Positions 7,970 to 15,776 of a stretch of 50,416 bases of DNA are shown piece after piece. How positions within the stretch are numbered: the stretch's first letter is position 1; each line of letters starts with the position of its first letter. Source of the DNA: Paenibacillus polysaccharolyticus (GTDB lineage: Bacteria; Bacillota; Bacilli; Paenibacillales; Paenibacillaceae); the NCBI RefSeq assembly GCF_900102085.1, contig NZ_FMVM01000030.1:1-50416 (forward strand), read 5' to 3'. The position numbers were made by a program, and so were the translations under genes. The notes under the pieces were generated by a model, which had not been told where the DNA came from, made no database searches, and saw nothing but the letters and a program-made list of their open reading frames with translations.

Positions 7970-9223
7970 CTATTCGGTTTCCCGCCACACGTCTGCACCA
8001 AGCAAACGTAGGTTGGTCACCAAATGATCGTAACCACGATCAATAAACTCAACTCCCGTCACCTCGGTAACTCCTTCACTGACGGTAAGTCCCGCTATGA
8101 CTAGCGCTGCACCAGCACGAAGATCCGACGCTTTTACTTTAGCCGCATTCAGTGCACTGCCTTCAATAATGGCTGATCGGCCTTCCACACGGATTTTGGC
8201 GCCCATACGAACCAGTTCAGGCACATGTTTGAACCGATTGCTGTATACAAAGTCACTCAGTACACTTACACCGTTCGCTTGTGTTAATACACTGGTCATC
8301 GGGGACTGCAGGTCGGTAGGAAATCCTGGATATACCAGTGCCTTTACATCAACATGACTGTACTGCGGCTGTCCAATAACCCGAATACTTTCGTCCAGCT
8401 CCTCGATACCCACTCCCATCTCCAGCAACTTGGCCGTTAAAGCCTCCAGATGTTTGGGGATGACATTATCAATGAGTACATCTCCGCGCGTGGCCGCCGC
8501 AGCGATCATATACGTGCCCGCTTGAATCCGATCCGGAATAATGGAGTGACGGCAACCCTTAAGCTCCGAGACCCCTTCGATTCGAATCGTTTCTGTACCT
8601 GCACCTTTGATGCTGGCACCCATAGAATTCAAAAGTGTTGCTACATCTATAATCTCAGGCTCTTTAGCCGCATTTTCAATAATTGTAGAGCCTTTGGCAC
8701 GAGTGGCCGCCAGCATAATGTTGATGGTTGCACCAACACTGCTTACATCAAGATATATTTTAGCTCCGCGTAGCTCTTTGGCATACAAATGGATAGAGCC
8801 ATGTTCATTCGTCACGGTTGCGCCAAGCGCTTCAAACCCTTTGATGTGTTGATCAATTGGACGAGGTTCAAAATTACAACCTCCGGGCAAACCTATTGTT
8901 GCTTCTTTAAAACGTCCAAGCAGTGCTCCCATCATATAATAAGAAGCACGAAGTTTCTTCACAGGACCGTTTGGCATCGGAATGGATTTAATATCAGAAG
9001 GATCAATTTTCATCTGACTACCTTCCCAAGTCACACGTGCCCCAAGTTCCTCCAAAATTTCTGCATATACGGCCACGTCACTGAGTAATGGCAAGTTATC
9101 CAACACGACCTCTGACTCGGCAAGCAATGCTGCAGGAATAAGCGCAATGGCGCTGTTTTTGGCACCGCTTATAGTTACAGTTCCCTGTAACGGACGTCCG
9201 CCACTAATCATTAATTTTTCCAT
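7970..9223 (-). CDS. murA: UDP-N-acetylglucosamine 1-carboxyvinyltransferase (MurA2/MurZ type)
   Basis: 417 residues. It transfers enolpyruvate from PEP to UDP-GlcNAc, the first committed step of peptidoglycan synthesis. Seen: the N-terminal SGAKNSAIALI substrate loop, the catalytic cysteine in LPGGCNFEPRPIDQH (fosfomycin target), and the PGFPTDLQSP and FIDRGYDH motifs. ATG at 9223 gives the usual M-E-K-L start; AGGGGG lies a little far upstream (about 12 bases). The position beside fba marks it as the second MurA paralogue of Bacillales; the primary murA would be elsewhere. Confidence 0.94.
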   Translation of the reverse strand: MEKLMISGGRPLQGTVTISGAKNSAIALIPAALLAESEVVLDNLPLLSDVAVYAEILEELGARVTWEGSQMKIDPSDIKSIPMPNGPVKKLRASYYMMGALLGRFKEATIGLPGGCNFEPRPIDQHIKGFEALGATVTNEHGSIHLYAKELRGAKIYLDVSSVGATINIMLAATRAKGSTIIENAAKEPEIIDVATLLNSMGASIKGAGTETIRIEGVSELKGCRHSIIPDRIQAGTYMIAAAATRGDVLIDNVIPKHLEALTAKLLEMGVGIEELDESIRVIGQPQYSHVDVKALVYPGFPTDLQSPMTSVLTQANGVSVLSDFVYSNRFKHVPELVRMGAKIRVEGRSAIIEGSALNAAKVKASDLRAGAALVIAGLTVSEGVTEVTGVEFIDRGYDHLVTNLRLLGADVWRETE

Positions 9224-9302
9224 AAAGCTTAATGTCCCCCTACGTGTTTTGCAGCCGATGAACGGCAATACGTGCTGATGGCTAACGATGTAGAAATAAG
9301 GT

Positions 9303-9336
9303 GTGAAAATGGAAAGACACCGGCTAGGCGGTGTTC
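9303..9336 (-). terminator. terminator after fba
   Basis: Minus strand ACACCG, six-base loop, CGGTGT, with GGAA/TTCC extending the stem and a short T-rich tail. Confidence 0.6.
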
Positions 9337-9370
9337 TTCCATTTCACAGTATGGAACTTTTAAAGATAAA

Positions 9371-10225
9371 TTACGCTTTGTTGTTGGAACCAAACTCACG
9401 GATTTTACCTTTAACAGTTTCTTTGATTGCATCACGGCCTGGTACGATGAACGTACGTGGATCGTAAGCGTTTGGTTTTGCTGCAAGCACTTCACGAACT
9501 GCTTTTGTGAACGAGATTTGGTTCTCTGTGTTCACGTTAATTTTGGAAGTACCCAAAGAGATTGCTTTATCGATATCGTGCTTAGGAATACCTGTACCAC
9601 CGTGCAATACGAGTGGAACTTGTACCGCGTCACGAACTTCTTCCATTTCTTTGAAGCCGAGGTTTGGCTCGCCTTGGTAAGGACCGTGAACGGAACCCAG
9701 AGCTGGTGCCAAAGTATCGATACCTGTTTCTTTAACGATGCGGATACATTCGTTCAAGTCAGCGTATTGAATACCACCGATAACGTCGTCTTCTTGTCCG
9801 CCTACAGTACCAACTTCAGCTTCTACAGAAACGCCTTTAGCGTGTGCATATTCAACGACTTTTTTAGTCATTTCGATGTTCTCATCGATGGAGTGATGGG
9901 AACCGTCGATCATAACGGATGTAAAGCCAGCATCGATTGCTTCTTTACATTTGTCGAAGCTTGAACCGTGATCCAGATGGATTGCAACTGGTACGGAAAT
10001 TTTCATGTCAATCAAGAGTCCTTCTACCATTTTAACTACAGTAGTAAAGCCGCCCATGTGACGTGCTGCACCTTCGGATACGCCCAGAATTACTGGGGAT
10101 TTCTCTTCTTCAGCAGCAGTAAGAATCGCTTGAGTCCACTCAAGGTTGTTGATGTTGTATTGACCAACTGCATATTTTCCTTCAAGTGCTTTGTTCAACA
10201 TGTCTGTCATAGATACTAATGGCAT
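9371..10225 (-). CDS. fba: fructose-1,6-bisphosphate aldolase, class II
   Basis: 284 residues. Zinc-dependent aldolase joining or splitting DHAP and glyceraldehyde-3-phosphate in glycolysis and gluconeogenesis. Visible are the zinc ligand segment HLDHGSS (about 82-88), DGSHH (about 105), the EAEVGTVGGQED loop, the LHGGTGIP motif and the NVNTE phosphate site. Codon choice is restricted, as expected for a highly expressed gene. ATG at 10225 follows TAGGAGGATTG. Its own promoter lies near 10291. It follows spo0F, as fbaA does in B. subtilis. Confidence 0.96.
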   Translation of the reverse strand: MPLVSMTDMLNKALEGKYAVGQYNINNLEWTQAILTAAEEEKSPVILGVSEGAARHMGGFTTVVKMVEGLLIDMKISVPVAIHLDHGSSFDKCKEAIDAGFTSVMIDGSHHSIDENIEMTKKVVEYAHAKGVSVEAEVGTVGGQEDDVIGGIQYADLNECIRIVKETGIDTLAPALGSVHGPYQGEPNLGFKEMEEVRDAVQVPLVLHGGTGIPKHDIDKAISLGTSKINVNTENQISFTKAVREVLAAKPNAYDPRTFIVPGRDAIKETVKGKIREFGSNNKA

Positions 10226-10290
10226 GGTTTCAATCCTCCTAGGGGTTTGGGTTGTGTCTATGGTTTTTAGCCGAAATCACATACGGGCTT

Positions 10291-10299
10291 ATTATACCA
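10291..10299 (-). promoter_or_regulatory. fba promoter, extended -10
   Basis: Minus strand TGGTATAAT (TGN plus perfect TATAAT). The -35 at 17 bases (TTAGTA) is weak, which fits an extended -10 promoter. Confidence 0.5.
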
Positions 10300-10460
10300 C
10301 ATCCCATGTCAAATACTAAACAAGCTTTTGCAAAAATGCTGTGCTTTGCAGCACAGTTTTCACAGACACGGCATGATGGCGTTACCATTTCCAATATTCC
10401 CTACACTAACAGGTGAAATACCCCATTTTCTCATGATTACATGTGGCTGGTGGTTGACGC

Positions 10461-10486
10461 AAAAAAATCCTGTATCGACAGGATTT
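10461..10486 (-). terminator. terminator overlapping the spo0F stop codon
   Basis: Minus strand AATCCTGT, CGAT loop, ACAGGATT, then a T run. The hairpin begins within the stop codon of spo0F, so a terminating ribosome would cover its 5' arm. Confidence 0.75.
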
Positions 10487-10871
10487 AGCTGCATTTGTTC
10501 GCAGCGCCATTGCGAAGTTGCATATTAACGGCCACACGCATCTCATCGATATCAAACGGTTTCGTAAAATGCATGAGTGCACCGAGATCGGTAGCTTCCT
10601 TAATCATGTCAAGTTCCCCATACGCCGTCATCATAATAACTTTGATATCAGGGTCAATCTCCTTGATATGCTTCAGTATTTCAAGCCCATCCATCCCCGG
10701 AATTTTCATATCCAGCAAAACGAGGTCCGGCTTGTCCTTATTGACGATTTCGAGCGCGATCTTGCCGTTTGCTGCCTGAAATGTGTTATACCCTTCGCTG
10801 CTGAACACTTCCATCAGTAGAATACGAATACCGTTTTGGTCATCGACAATCAGAACTTTTTTCTCTTCCAC
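10485..10871 (-). CDS. spo0F: sporulation phosphorelay response regulator Spo0F
   Basis: 128 residues: a single receiver domain with no output domain. It takes phosphate from sensor kinases and passes it through Spo0B to Spo0A. The acidic pocket (D10, D11), phospho-acceptor D54, switch T82 and K104 are at the same numbers as in B. subtilis Spo0F, with a few extra C-terminal residues. The start is GTG at 10871 behind GGAGGTTACAGC. A SigH-type promoter and a 0A-box-like site lie upstream. The neighbours fba and pyrG match B. subtilis. Confidence 0.93.
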   Translation of the reverse strand: MEEKKVLIVDDQNGIRILLMEVFSSEGYNTFQAANGKIALEIVNKDKPDLVLLDMKIPGMDGLEILKHIKEIDPDIKVIMMTAYGELDMIKEATDLGALMHFTKPFDIDEMRVAVNMQLRNGAANKCS

Positions 10872-10946
10872 GCTGTAACCTCCTAGAATTAGGAAAGCAT
10901 ATACACATTACATCTGGATAACTATCCCATAGTCGTCATGATAAGT

Positions 10947-10993
10947 ATTCTACCTCTTCCAGTAAAATCCTTCTATTATCTCAAATTGACAAA
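10947..10993 (-). promoter_or_regulatory. SigH-type promoter and 0A-like box of spo0F
   Basis: Minus strand GAAGGATTT (10965-10973), 11 bases, GTAGAAT (10947-10953): this fits the B. subtilis SigH consensus RnAGGAwWW-N11/12-RnnGAAT at every defined position. TTTGTCAAT (10985-10993) just upstream is one base from the Spo0A box TTTGTCRAA. B. subtilis spo0F is known to be driven by SigH under Spo0A control, so the wiring appears conserved. Confidence 0.7.
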
Positions 10994-11020
10994 GGGTAAA
11001 TCAATCTACATCTTTATTAA

Positions 11021-11065
11021 AAAGAAAAGGACGTTTCCGCGCTATAAAAGCAGCCAGAAACATCC
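11021..11065 (-). terminator. terminator after pyrG
   Basis: Minus strand GGATGTTTC, loop, GAAACGTCC, then TTTTCTTTTT. Confidence 0.7.
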
Positions 11066-11098
11066 TCATAATACTAGGGTTTTCAATGATTCAATTTA

Positions 11099-12703
11099 TT
11101 ATTTCTCCGCGTTCTCCAGAGAAGCTTTCACAAACTCACGGAACAATGGTTGCGGACGGTTCGGACGGGAAGTGAATTCCGGATGGAACTGCACTGCCAA
11201 GAACCAAGGGTGTCCAGGAAGTTCCACAATCTCAACCAGGCGTCCATCCGGTGATGTACCGGAAATAACAAGACCTGCTTTTTCAATCGCTTCACGGTAT
11301 TCGTTGTTAAACTCGTACCGGTGACGGTGTCTTTCGTATACCAACTCATCGTCGTAACATGACATCGCCAAAGAACCTTCCTGCAGCTTACAAGGGTACA
11401 GACCAAGACGCATCGTACCGCCCAGATTTTCAATATCTTTTTGCTCAGGCAGCAGGTCGATTACCGGGAACTCGGTAGCCGGGTTAATCTCCGAACTGTT
11501 TGCTCCGTTCAACCCAACGATGGAGCGTGCATATTCAATGACAGAAACCTGCATACCCAGGCAAATTCCGAAGAACGGAATATTTTTTTCACGGGCATAA
11601 CGAATTGCCGATACTTTGCCTTCAATACCGCGATCACCGAAGCCACCAGGAACAAGAATACCACCAATACCATGCAACATGTCGCCTACATTCTCATCGG
11701 TAATATCTTCAGAAGGAACCCAGCGGATCTTCACGTCCGCATTGGATGCAAACCCTGCATGTGACAGGGACTCTACAACACTCAGGTACGCATCATGCAA
11801 TGCCACATATTTACCAACGATTGCAATCTCGACCGTACGCTCCAGCTTGCTGATCCGGTTCACCAGACCTTCCCACTCGCTCATATCCGGTGCAGGAGTA
11901 GTCAGTTTCAGATGGTTAACCACGATTTCATCCAGACCCTCTTCACGAAGGTTAAGTGGTACTTCATACAACGTGCTTGCATCACGGCATTCAACGACTG
12001 CATTCTCGTCAATATCACAGAAAAGTGCGATTTTGGCCTTCATGTCCTTGGACAGCTCATATTCCGTACGACAAACGATAACGTTTGGTTGGATACCAAT
12101 GCTACGCAATTCCTTCACACTGTGTTGTGTCGGTTTTGTTTTGACTTCACCCGCTGCTTTGATATATGGAATCAGTGTAACGTGAATGTACATCACGTTG
12201 TCACGACCTACATCACTCTTGATCTGACGAATCGCTTCCAGGAATGGCAAACTCTCGATGTCACCCACCGTTCCGCCAATCTCGGTAATAACAACATCCG
12301 AACCCGCTTCACGTCCAGCGCGGAATACACGCTCTTTGATCTCGTTTGTGATATGTGGAATGACTTGAACTGTACCGCCCAGATACTCTCCGCGACGCTC
12401 TTTGCTGATTACAGAAGAGTACACTTTACCTGTCGTGACATTGCTGTTTTTGGAAAGGTTGATGTCGATAAAACGTTCGTAGTGGCCAAGGTCCAGGTCC
12501 GTCTCTGCGCCATCATCCGTTACGAATACCTCACCATGTTGATAAGGACTCATCGTTCCCGGGTCAATGTTGATGTATGGATCAAATTTTTGGATTGTTA
12601 CTTTGAGTCCTCTGTTCTTCAGCAATCTGCCCAGCGAGGCTGCTGTAATCCCTTTGCCCAGGGAGGACACAACTCCGCCCGTCACGAAAATATACTTTGT
12701 CAC
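11099..12703 (-). CDS. pyrG: CTP synthase
   Basis: 534 residues, the family's usual length. It aminates UTP to CTP using ATP and glutamine. The N-terminal synthase domain starts TKYIFVTGGVVSSLGKG (P-loop), and the C-terminal glutamine amidotransferase has the nucleophile in FGICLGMQ and the H/E pair in QFHPEF. The start is GTG at 12703 with GGAGGG 9 bases before it; longer in-frame extensions lack family similarity. In B. subtilis pyrG is controlled by CTP-dependent attenuation in its leader; see the upstream region. It lies between rpoE and spo0F as in B. subtilis. Confidence 0.96.
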   Translation of the reverse strand: MTKYIFVTGGVVSSLGKGITAASLGRLLKNRGLKVTIQKFDPYINIDPGTMSPYQHGEVFVTDDGAETDLDLGHYERFIDINLSKNSNVTTGKVYSSVISKERRGEYLGGTVQVIPHITNEIKERVFRAGREAGSDVVITEIGGTVGDIESLPFLEAIRQIKSDVGRDNVMYIHVTLIPYIKAAGEVKTKPTQHSVKELRSIGIQPNVIVCRTEYELSKDMKAKIALFCDIDENAVVECRDASTLYEVPLNLREEGLDEIVVNHLKLTTPAPDMSEWEGLVNRISKLERTVEIAIVGKYVALHDAYLSVVESLSHAGFASNADVKIRWVPSEDITDENVGDMLHGIGGILVPGGFGDRGIEGKVSAIRYAREKNIPFFGICLGMQVSVIEYARSIVGLNGANSSEINPATEFPVIDLLPEQKDIENLGGTMRLGLYPCKLQEGSLAMSCYDDELVYERHRHRYEFNNEYREAIEKAGLVISGTSPDGRLVEIVELPGHPWFLAVQFHPEFTSRPNRPQPLFREFVKASLENAEK

Positions 12704-13038
12704 TGTTATTACCCTCCTAATATAAGTACAGAAATTCAGGCGATATATGGTGTTATCGTAACCCGTTTCCCAGGTAATCATCGTTAAAAAGAGCAATGGC
12801 AGAAATTAACTGCATCTGCGAACTGCCCTTTCCAGCGAAGACGGCTTTAACTAACACATCATTCCTGGCAAAAAATAATGCAAACTTTCCGGGAGCCTTC
12901 ATCCACGCTTGTCCCACTACAAACCTCGTCGGTAGTTCCATTTTCTTTGTTTGAACATACAAAAAAACAGGCCGAAAAGGTTTGGCCGGAAGCAGTCGGA
13001 AAAGTAATCGTTTGGCATCATTCTGCCTCTAAAAATAC
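12704..13038 (-). other. pyrG leader/upstream region, no gene seen
   Basis: About 335 bases without a convincing gene. On the minus strand a GGGCAG...CTGCC hairpin region followed by GCTCTTTTT (about 12786-12833) could be part of an attenuator, but its stem does not abut the T run well. A second T7 run at 12961-12967 follows a poor stem. I could not place the promoter or the initial GGGC needed for Bacillus-type CTP sensing. Confidence 0.35.
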
Positions 13039-13080
13039 AAAAAGAAAGTACTCCCGCAGGACGGGGCACTTTCTCTAAAA
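13039..13080 (-). terminator. terminator after rpoE
   Basis: Minus strand GAAAGTGCCCCG, loop, CGGGAGTACTTTC, then TTTTTG; on the plus strand the far side is A-rich, so it could act both ways. Confidence 0.7.
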
Positions 13081-13198
13081 AAACATAAATATATTGTCGC
13101 TCATTCATAAGCCCATGCAATAGTTTACCCGTTACCCCGCCTGCTGTCAAGGCTGACTATCGGGGAAAAAACGGGCAATTTTTCGTCAGCAAAAAGGA

Positions 13199-13771
13199 TT
13201 ACCGATTATCGGAATCGTCGTCAAATTCATCCTCGTCTTCGGACTCTTCTTCGTCTTCTTCGAGGTCTTCGTCTTCCAAATCGTCATCTTCAACCAGCAC
13301 TTCTTCTTCACTGTCTTCTTCATCGAAGATGTCGTCATCATCGTCATCATCGTCATCATCTTCGTCTTGATCATCATCTGTGCTATCGAAGTCTTCGTCA
13401 CTGTTGTAGCTGTCGTCCTCTTCACCGAAGTCTTCGTCTTCCAGATCATCATCTTCATCGTTGATGATACGCGGACGCTTCGCACCCGTCATGGAATCTT
13501 CTGTTCCAGCAACCGGATACCAGCGTTTCAATCCCCAAAGACTCGTACCGACGCAAGCAAAACGGCCATCGATATTAATTTCGGTATACAGCTGGGCGAT
13601 ATACTCGTTGATCTCTTCATCTGTCATTCCGCGCTGTTTCGCTACCTCATTCATCAAATCCCGGTAGTAATACGGCGTGTTTGCCGCTTTCAGCACCATA
13701 AAGGCCAGATCCACCAAAGGGATCTCTCTTACCTTTTCTTTATCAATTTTCAAATTGAGCGAGGTACTCAC
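13199..13771 (-). CDS. rpoE: DNA-directed RNA polymerase subunit delta
   Basis: 190 residues. Delta is a Gram-positive accessory subunit that displaces RNA and speeds recycling of RNA polymerase. The N-terminal HARE-type winged domain (about 1-90, NIDGRFACVG and WGLKRWYP) is followed by an almost purely acidic, disordered tail from about 105 on, including an uninterrupted run of ten aspartates. GTG at 13771 has GAGGAA 9 bases upstream; an in-frame GTG at 13780 is too close to it. It lies upstream of pyrG on the minus strand, as in B. subtilis. Confidence 0.93.
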   Translation of the reverse strand: MSTSLNLKIDKEKVREIPLVDLAFMVLKAANTPYYYRDLMNEVAKQRGMTDEEINEYIAQLYTEINIDGRFACVGTSLWGLKRWYPVAGTEDSMTGAKRPRIINDEDDDLEDEDFGEEDDSYNSDEDFDSTDDDQDEDDDDDDDDDDIFDEEDSEEEVLVEDDDLEDEDLEEDEEESEDEDEFDDDSDNR

Positions 13772-14140
13772 TGAAGACACTTCCTCTCACACATAATTCG
13801 CTTTATATCCCCTGCAAACTGGATCGTTACGTATAACATATCCATTAACAAACCTAAGTAAAACCTATTTAGCGTTAAAAAGCAAGTTTTTATGTAAGCA
13901 TGTCCCATATTTACACATCCGTCCTTTGATCCATATCCCGATCTCCTCACTTCGAGAGACAGAATGATAAGGAAGCAATGAATAATATGTACGCTATCTC
14001 TATGAACAAAAGCCCAAACCATATGTAAAAGACGGAGTCCCCTCCGCCTTCTGACTGTATACCCTCGTAGGATTACTCCTCACCAGGTTCCCCGCAAGAG
14101 CCCTCTAGCCCTCCATCCATCATATGTACCTGCGCCCGTT
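13772..14140. other. gene-free divergent region between rpoE and the subtilase gene
   Basis: About 370 bases. Short open frames here lack ribosome binding sites. A small hairpin GACGGAG/CTCCGCC with TTTTAC on the minus strand lies at 14025-14060. The rpoE promoter should be in this stretch but I could not assign it with confidence; the promoter of the plus-strand subtilase gene begins at 14141. Confidence 0.4.
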
Positions 14141-14169
14141 TTGACACGGAGAGAATGTGTTTTTATAAA
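14141..14169 (+). promoter_or_regulatory. promoter of the S8 protease gene
   Basis: TTGACA (14141-14146), 17 bases, TATAAA (14164-14169): close to the SigA consensus. The leader then contains CGGGATGA (14193-14200) paired with TCATCCCG (14228-14235), directly abutting the ribosome binding site AAGGGGG at 14236. Confidence 0.75.
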
Positions 14170-14251
14170 AAAAGGGCAAGTTCCCCATGCGCCGGGATGA
14201 GCGCATTCATAGAATACCTCAGCATGTTCATCCCGAAGGGGGCAGCCCATA

Positions 14252-15406
14252 ATGGACTATACCGGTTTATTGCATCAGTTGATTGACGGAATGAGATGCC
14301 CCGAACCTGAACACGGGGGACGTTATCTGATTCGATTCGCCAAACCGCAGCAGTACGAGGCCTGTCTCGTTGAATTATCCCGAATGCGCAGTGAATTCAC
14401 CGATCTGGGAGGCGTTCGAACCTCAAGGCTTGCCAGAACTCTCATCGCTCCTGTCCAGAGCCCGGACGTGTTATATCGATACGGGGACGACATTACGTTA
14501 GAGGAAGACACTCCTGTCTCGCTGCATTCTACTGCACTCCACAACAAACCTAGCACCCCTCAAGGCATACCTTGGGGTGTGAAACAGATCCGAGCCCCTA
14601 AAGTATGGTCTGTTTCGACAGGACACCGGATCAAAATTGGTGTTATTGATACAGGAGCAGATTACCATCACCCTGATCTACGATACTCCCTTGCCCGTGG
14701 CATTAATCTGTTGAACCGAAGCTTGCTTCCCCATGATGACAACGGTCACGGTACCCATATTGCAGGAACCATTGCCGCAGCCAACAGTACCGAAGGCATG
14801 ATCGGCGTTGCCCCGCGTTCATTAATCTACCCCGTCAAAGCCTTTGATCACAACGGCTCCGCTTATGTCTCGGACATCGTACTCGGCATCGACTGGTGTG
14901 TACGCAACAAGGTGGATATTATCAATATGAGTTTCGGTATGAAAACACGAAGTAAATCTTTGCTTGATGTGGTCAACCGTGCATATCATGCAGGAATCGT
15001 CATTGTGGCTTCGTCAGGAAATGACGGCAAGCGCCGCAGCATCGATTATCCTGCTCGATATCCGCAGACCATCTCGGTTGGGGCTACCGACAAAAACAGA
15101 CGTATTGCTTCATTCAGCAATCGCGGTGCTTATGTGGACGTCTATGCACCCGGGGACAAAATTGTGTCCTCCTGGGTGCAAGGCAAGCACCATGAGATGA
15201 GTGGAACATCCATGGCAACCTCCCATGTGAGCGGCGCAATCGCGTTGCTGCTCGCCAAACATCCCGGCTTGTCTCCAGCCGAGATCAAGACGCTTGTGAA
15301 GCGCGCGACGGTTCCGTTGCGTGCCCGTAAAAGCACCACCGCGAAGAGTAAAGTCCGCGGTGGCGAGCTAGACGCCCTCAAGCTGATGCAAGAGGGCGGG
15401 GGGTGA
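14252..15406 (+). CDS. S8 family serine peptidase (subtilisin-like), probably intracellular
   Basis: 384 residues. The catalytic triad is complete: D133 in GVIDTGAD, H166 in GHGTH, S320 in GTSMATSH, with the oxyanion asparagine in SSGND. The first 100 residues look like a short pro-region, yet there is no signal peptide or membrane segment, so it resembles intracellular subtilases (IspA-like) rather than secreted ones. ATG at 14252 follows AAGGGGG by 9 bases. The gene is transcribed against its neighbours and converges on argS; its 3' third and everything after it is markedly GC-rich. No dedicated inhibitor was seen nearby. Confidence 0.88.
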   Translation: MDYTGLLHQLIDGMRCPEPEHGGRYLIRFAKPQQYEACLVELSRMRSEFTDLGGVRTSRLARTLIAPVQSPDVLYRYGDDITLEEDTPVSLHSTALHNKPSTPQGIPWGVKQIRAPKVWSVSTGHRIKIGVIDTGADYHHPDLRYSLARGINLLNRSLLPHDDNGHGTHIAGTIAAANSTEGMIGVAPRSLIYPVKAFDHNGSAYVSDIVLGIDWCVRNKVDIINMSFGMKTRSKSLLDVVNRAYHAGIVIVASSGNDGKRRSIDYPARYPQTISVGATDKNRRIASFSNRGAYVDVYAPGDKIVSSWVQGKHHEMSGTSMATSHVSGAIALLLAKHPGLSPAEIKTLVKRATVPLRARKSTTAKSKVRGGELDALKLMQEGGG

Positions 15407-15776
15407 CTTGGCGGCGCATGCTACACGCCGCCAGCACCTGTGCTGCGCAGCAACGGGTGCCGGCCACTGCCGGGCACGCCTTGCGCAGCAGGCAAGAGCG
15501 AGAGCAGGCACAACCGAGCCTGCTCTTGAAGCAGTGCCCTGCGGCTTTGCCGATGGCAGGGCACTGCTAGGTGCCCGCGGCAGGCGGCAAGCCTGAGCCC
15601 TTTACGGGTACTTGGCGAGCATCGCCAGTACCCGTAAAGGCCAGGTGCTGGCCACCGCCAGCCACGGGCACAAAAAAGTCTCCATGCCCGCGCGCGTTAG
15701 CAACTGCTCGCGCGGGGCATGGAGACTTTGCCTTCGGCCGAGCGGCAGGAAGCTGCCCGCTACTTGGCCGAAGGGA
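15407..15776. repeat. GC-rich array of about ten consecutive, non-identical hairpins
   Basis: The whole gap between two convergent genes consists of inverted repeats. Arms: 15410-15416/15426-15432 (7 bp), 15434-15438/15456-15460 with inner GCTGC/GCAGC, 15458-15465/15470-15477, 15501-15509/15518-15526 (9 bp), 15531-15542/15556-15567 (12 bp perfect), 15581-15585/15591-15595, 15600-15612/15627-15639 (13 bp plus inner 5 bp), 15639-15644/15648-15653, 15675-15689/15715-15729 (15 bp perfect plus inner GC stem) and 15731-15739/15766-15774 (9 bp). Arms of different hairpins do not resemble one another. No T run follows any stem. The open frames crossing it look like by-products of the GC content. Confidence 0.85.

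Noticed and set aside
12704..12796. N-terminal extension of CTP synthase
   Set aside because: The conserved protein starts at the GTG at 12703 with a strong ribosome binding site; the extension is unlike the family.
12961..12990. T7 run after a GGCC/GGCC stem in the pyrG upstream region, possible attenuator
   Set aside because: The stem is only four good pairs with a mismatch, and no GGGC start site could be placed upstream.
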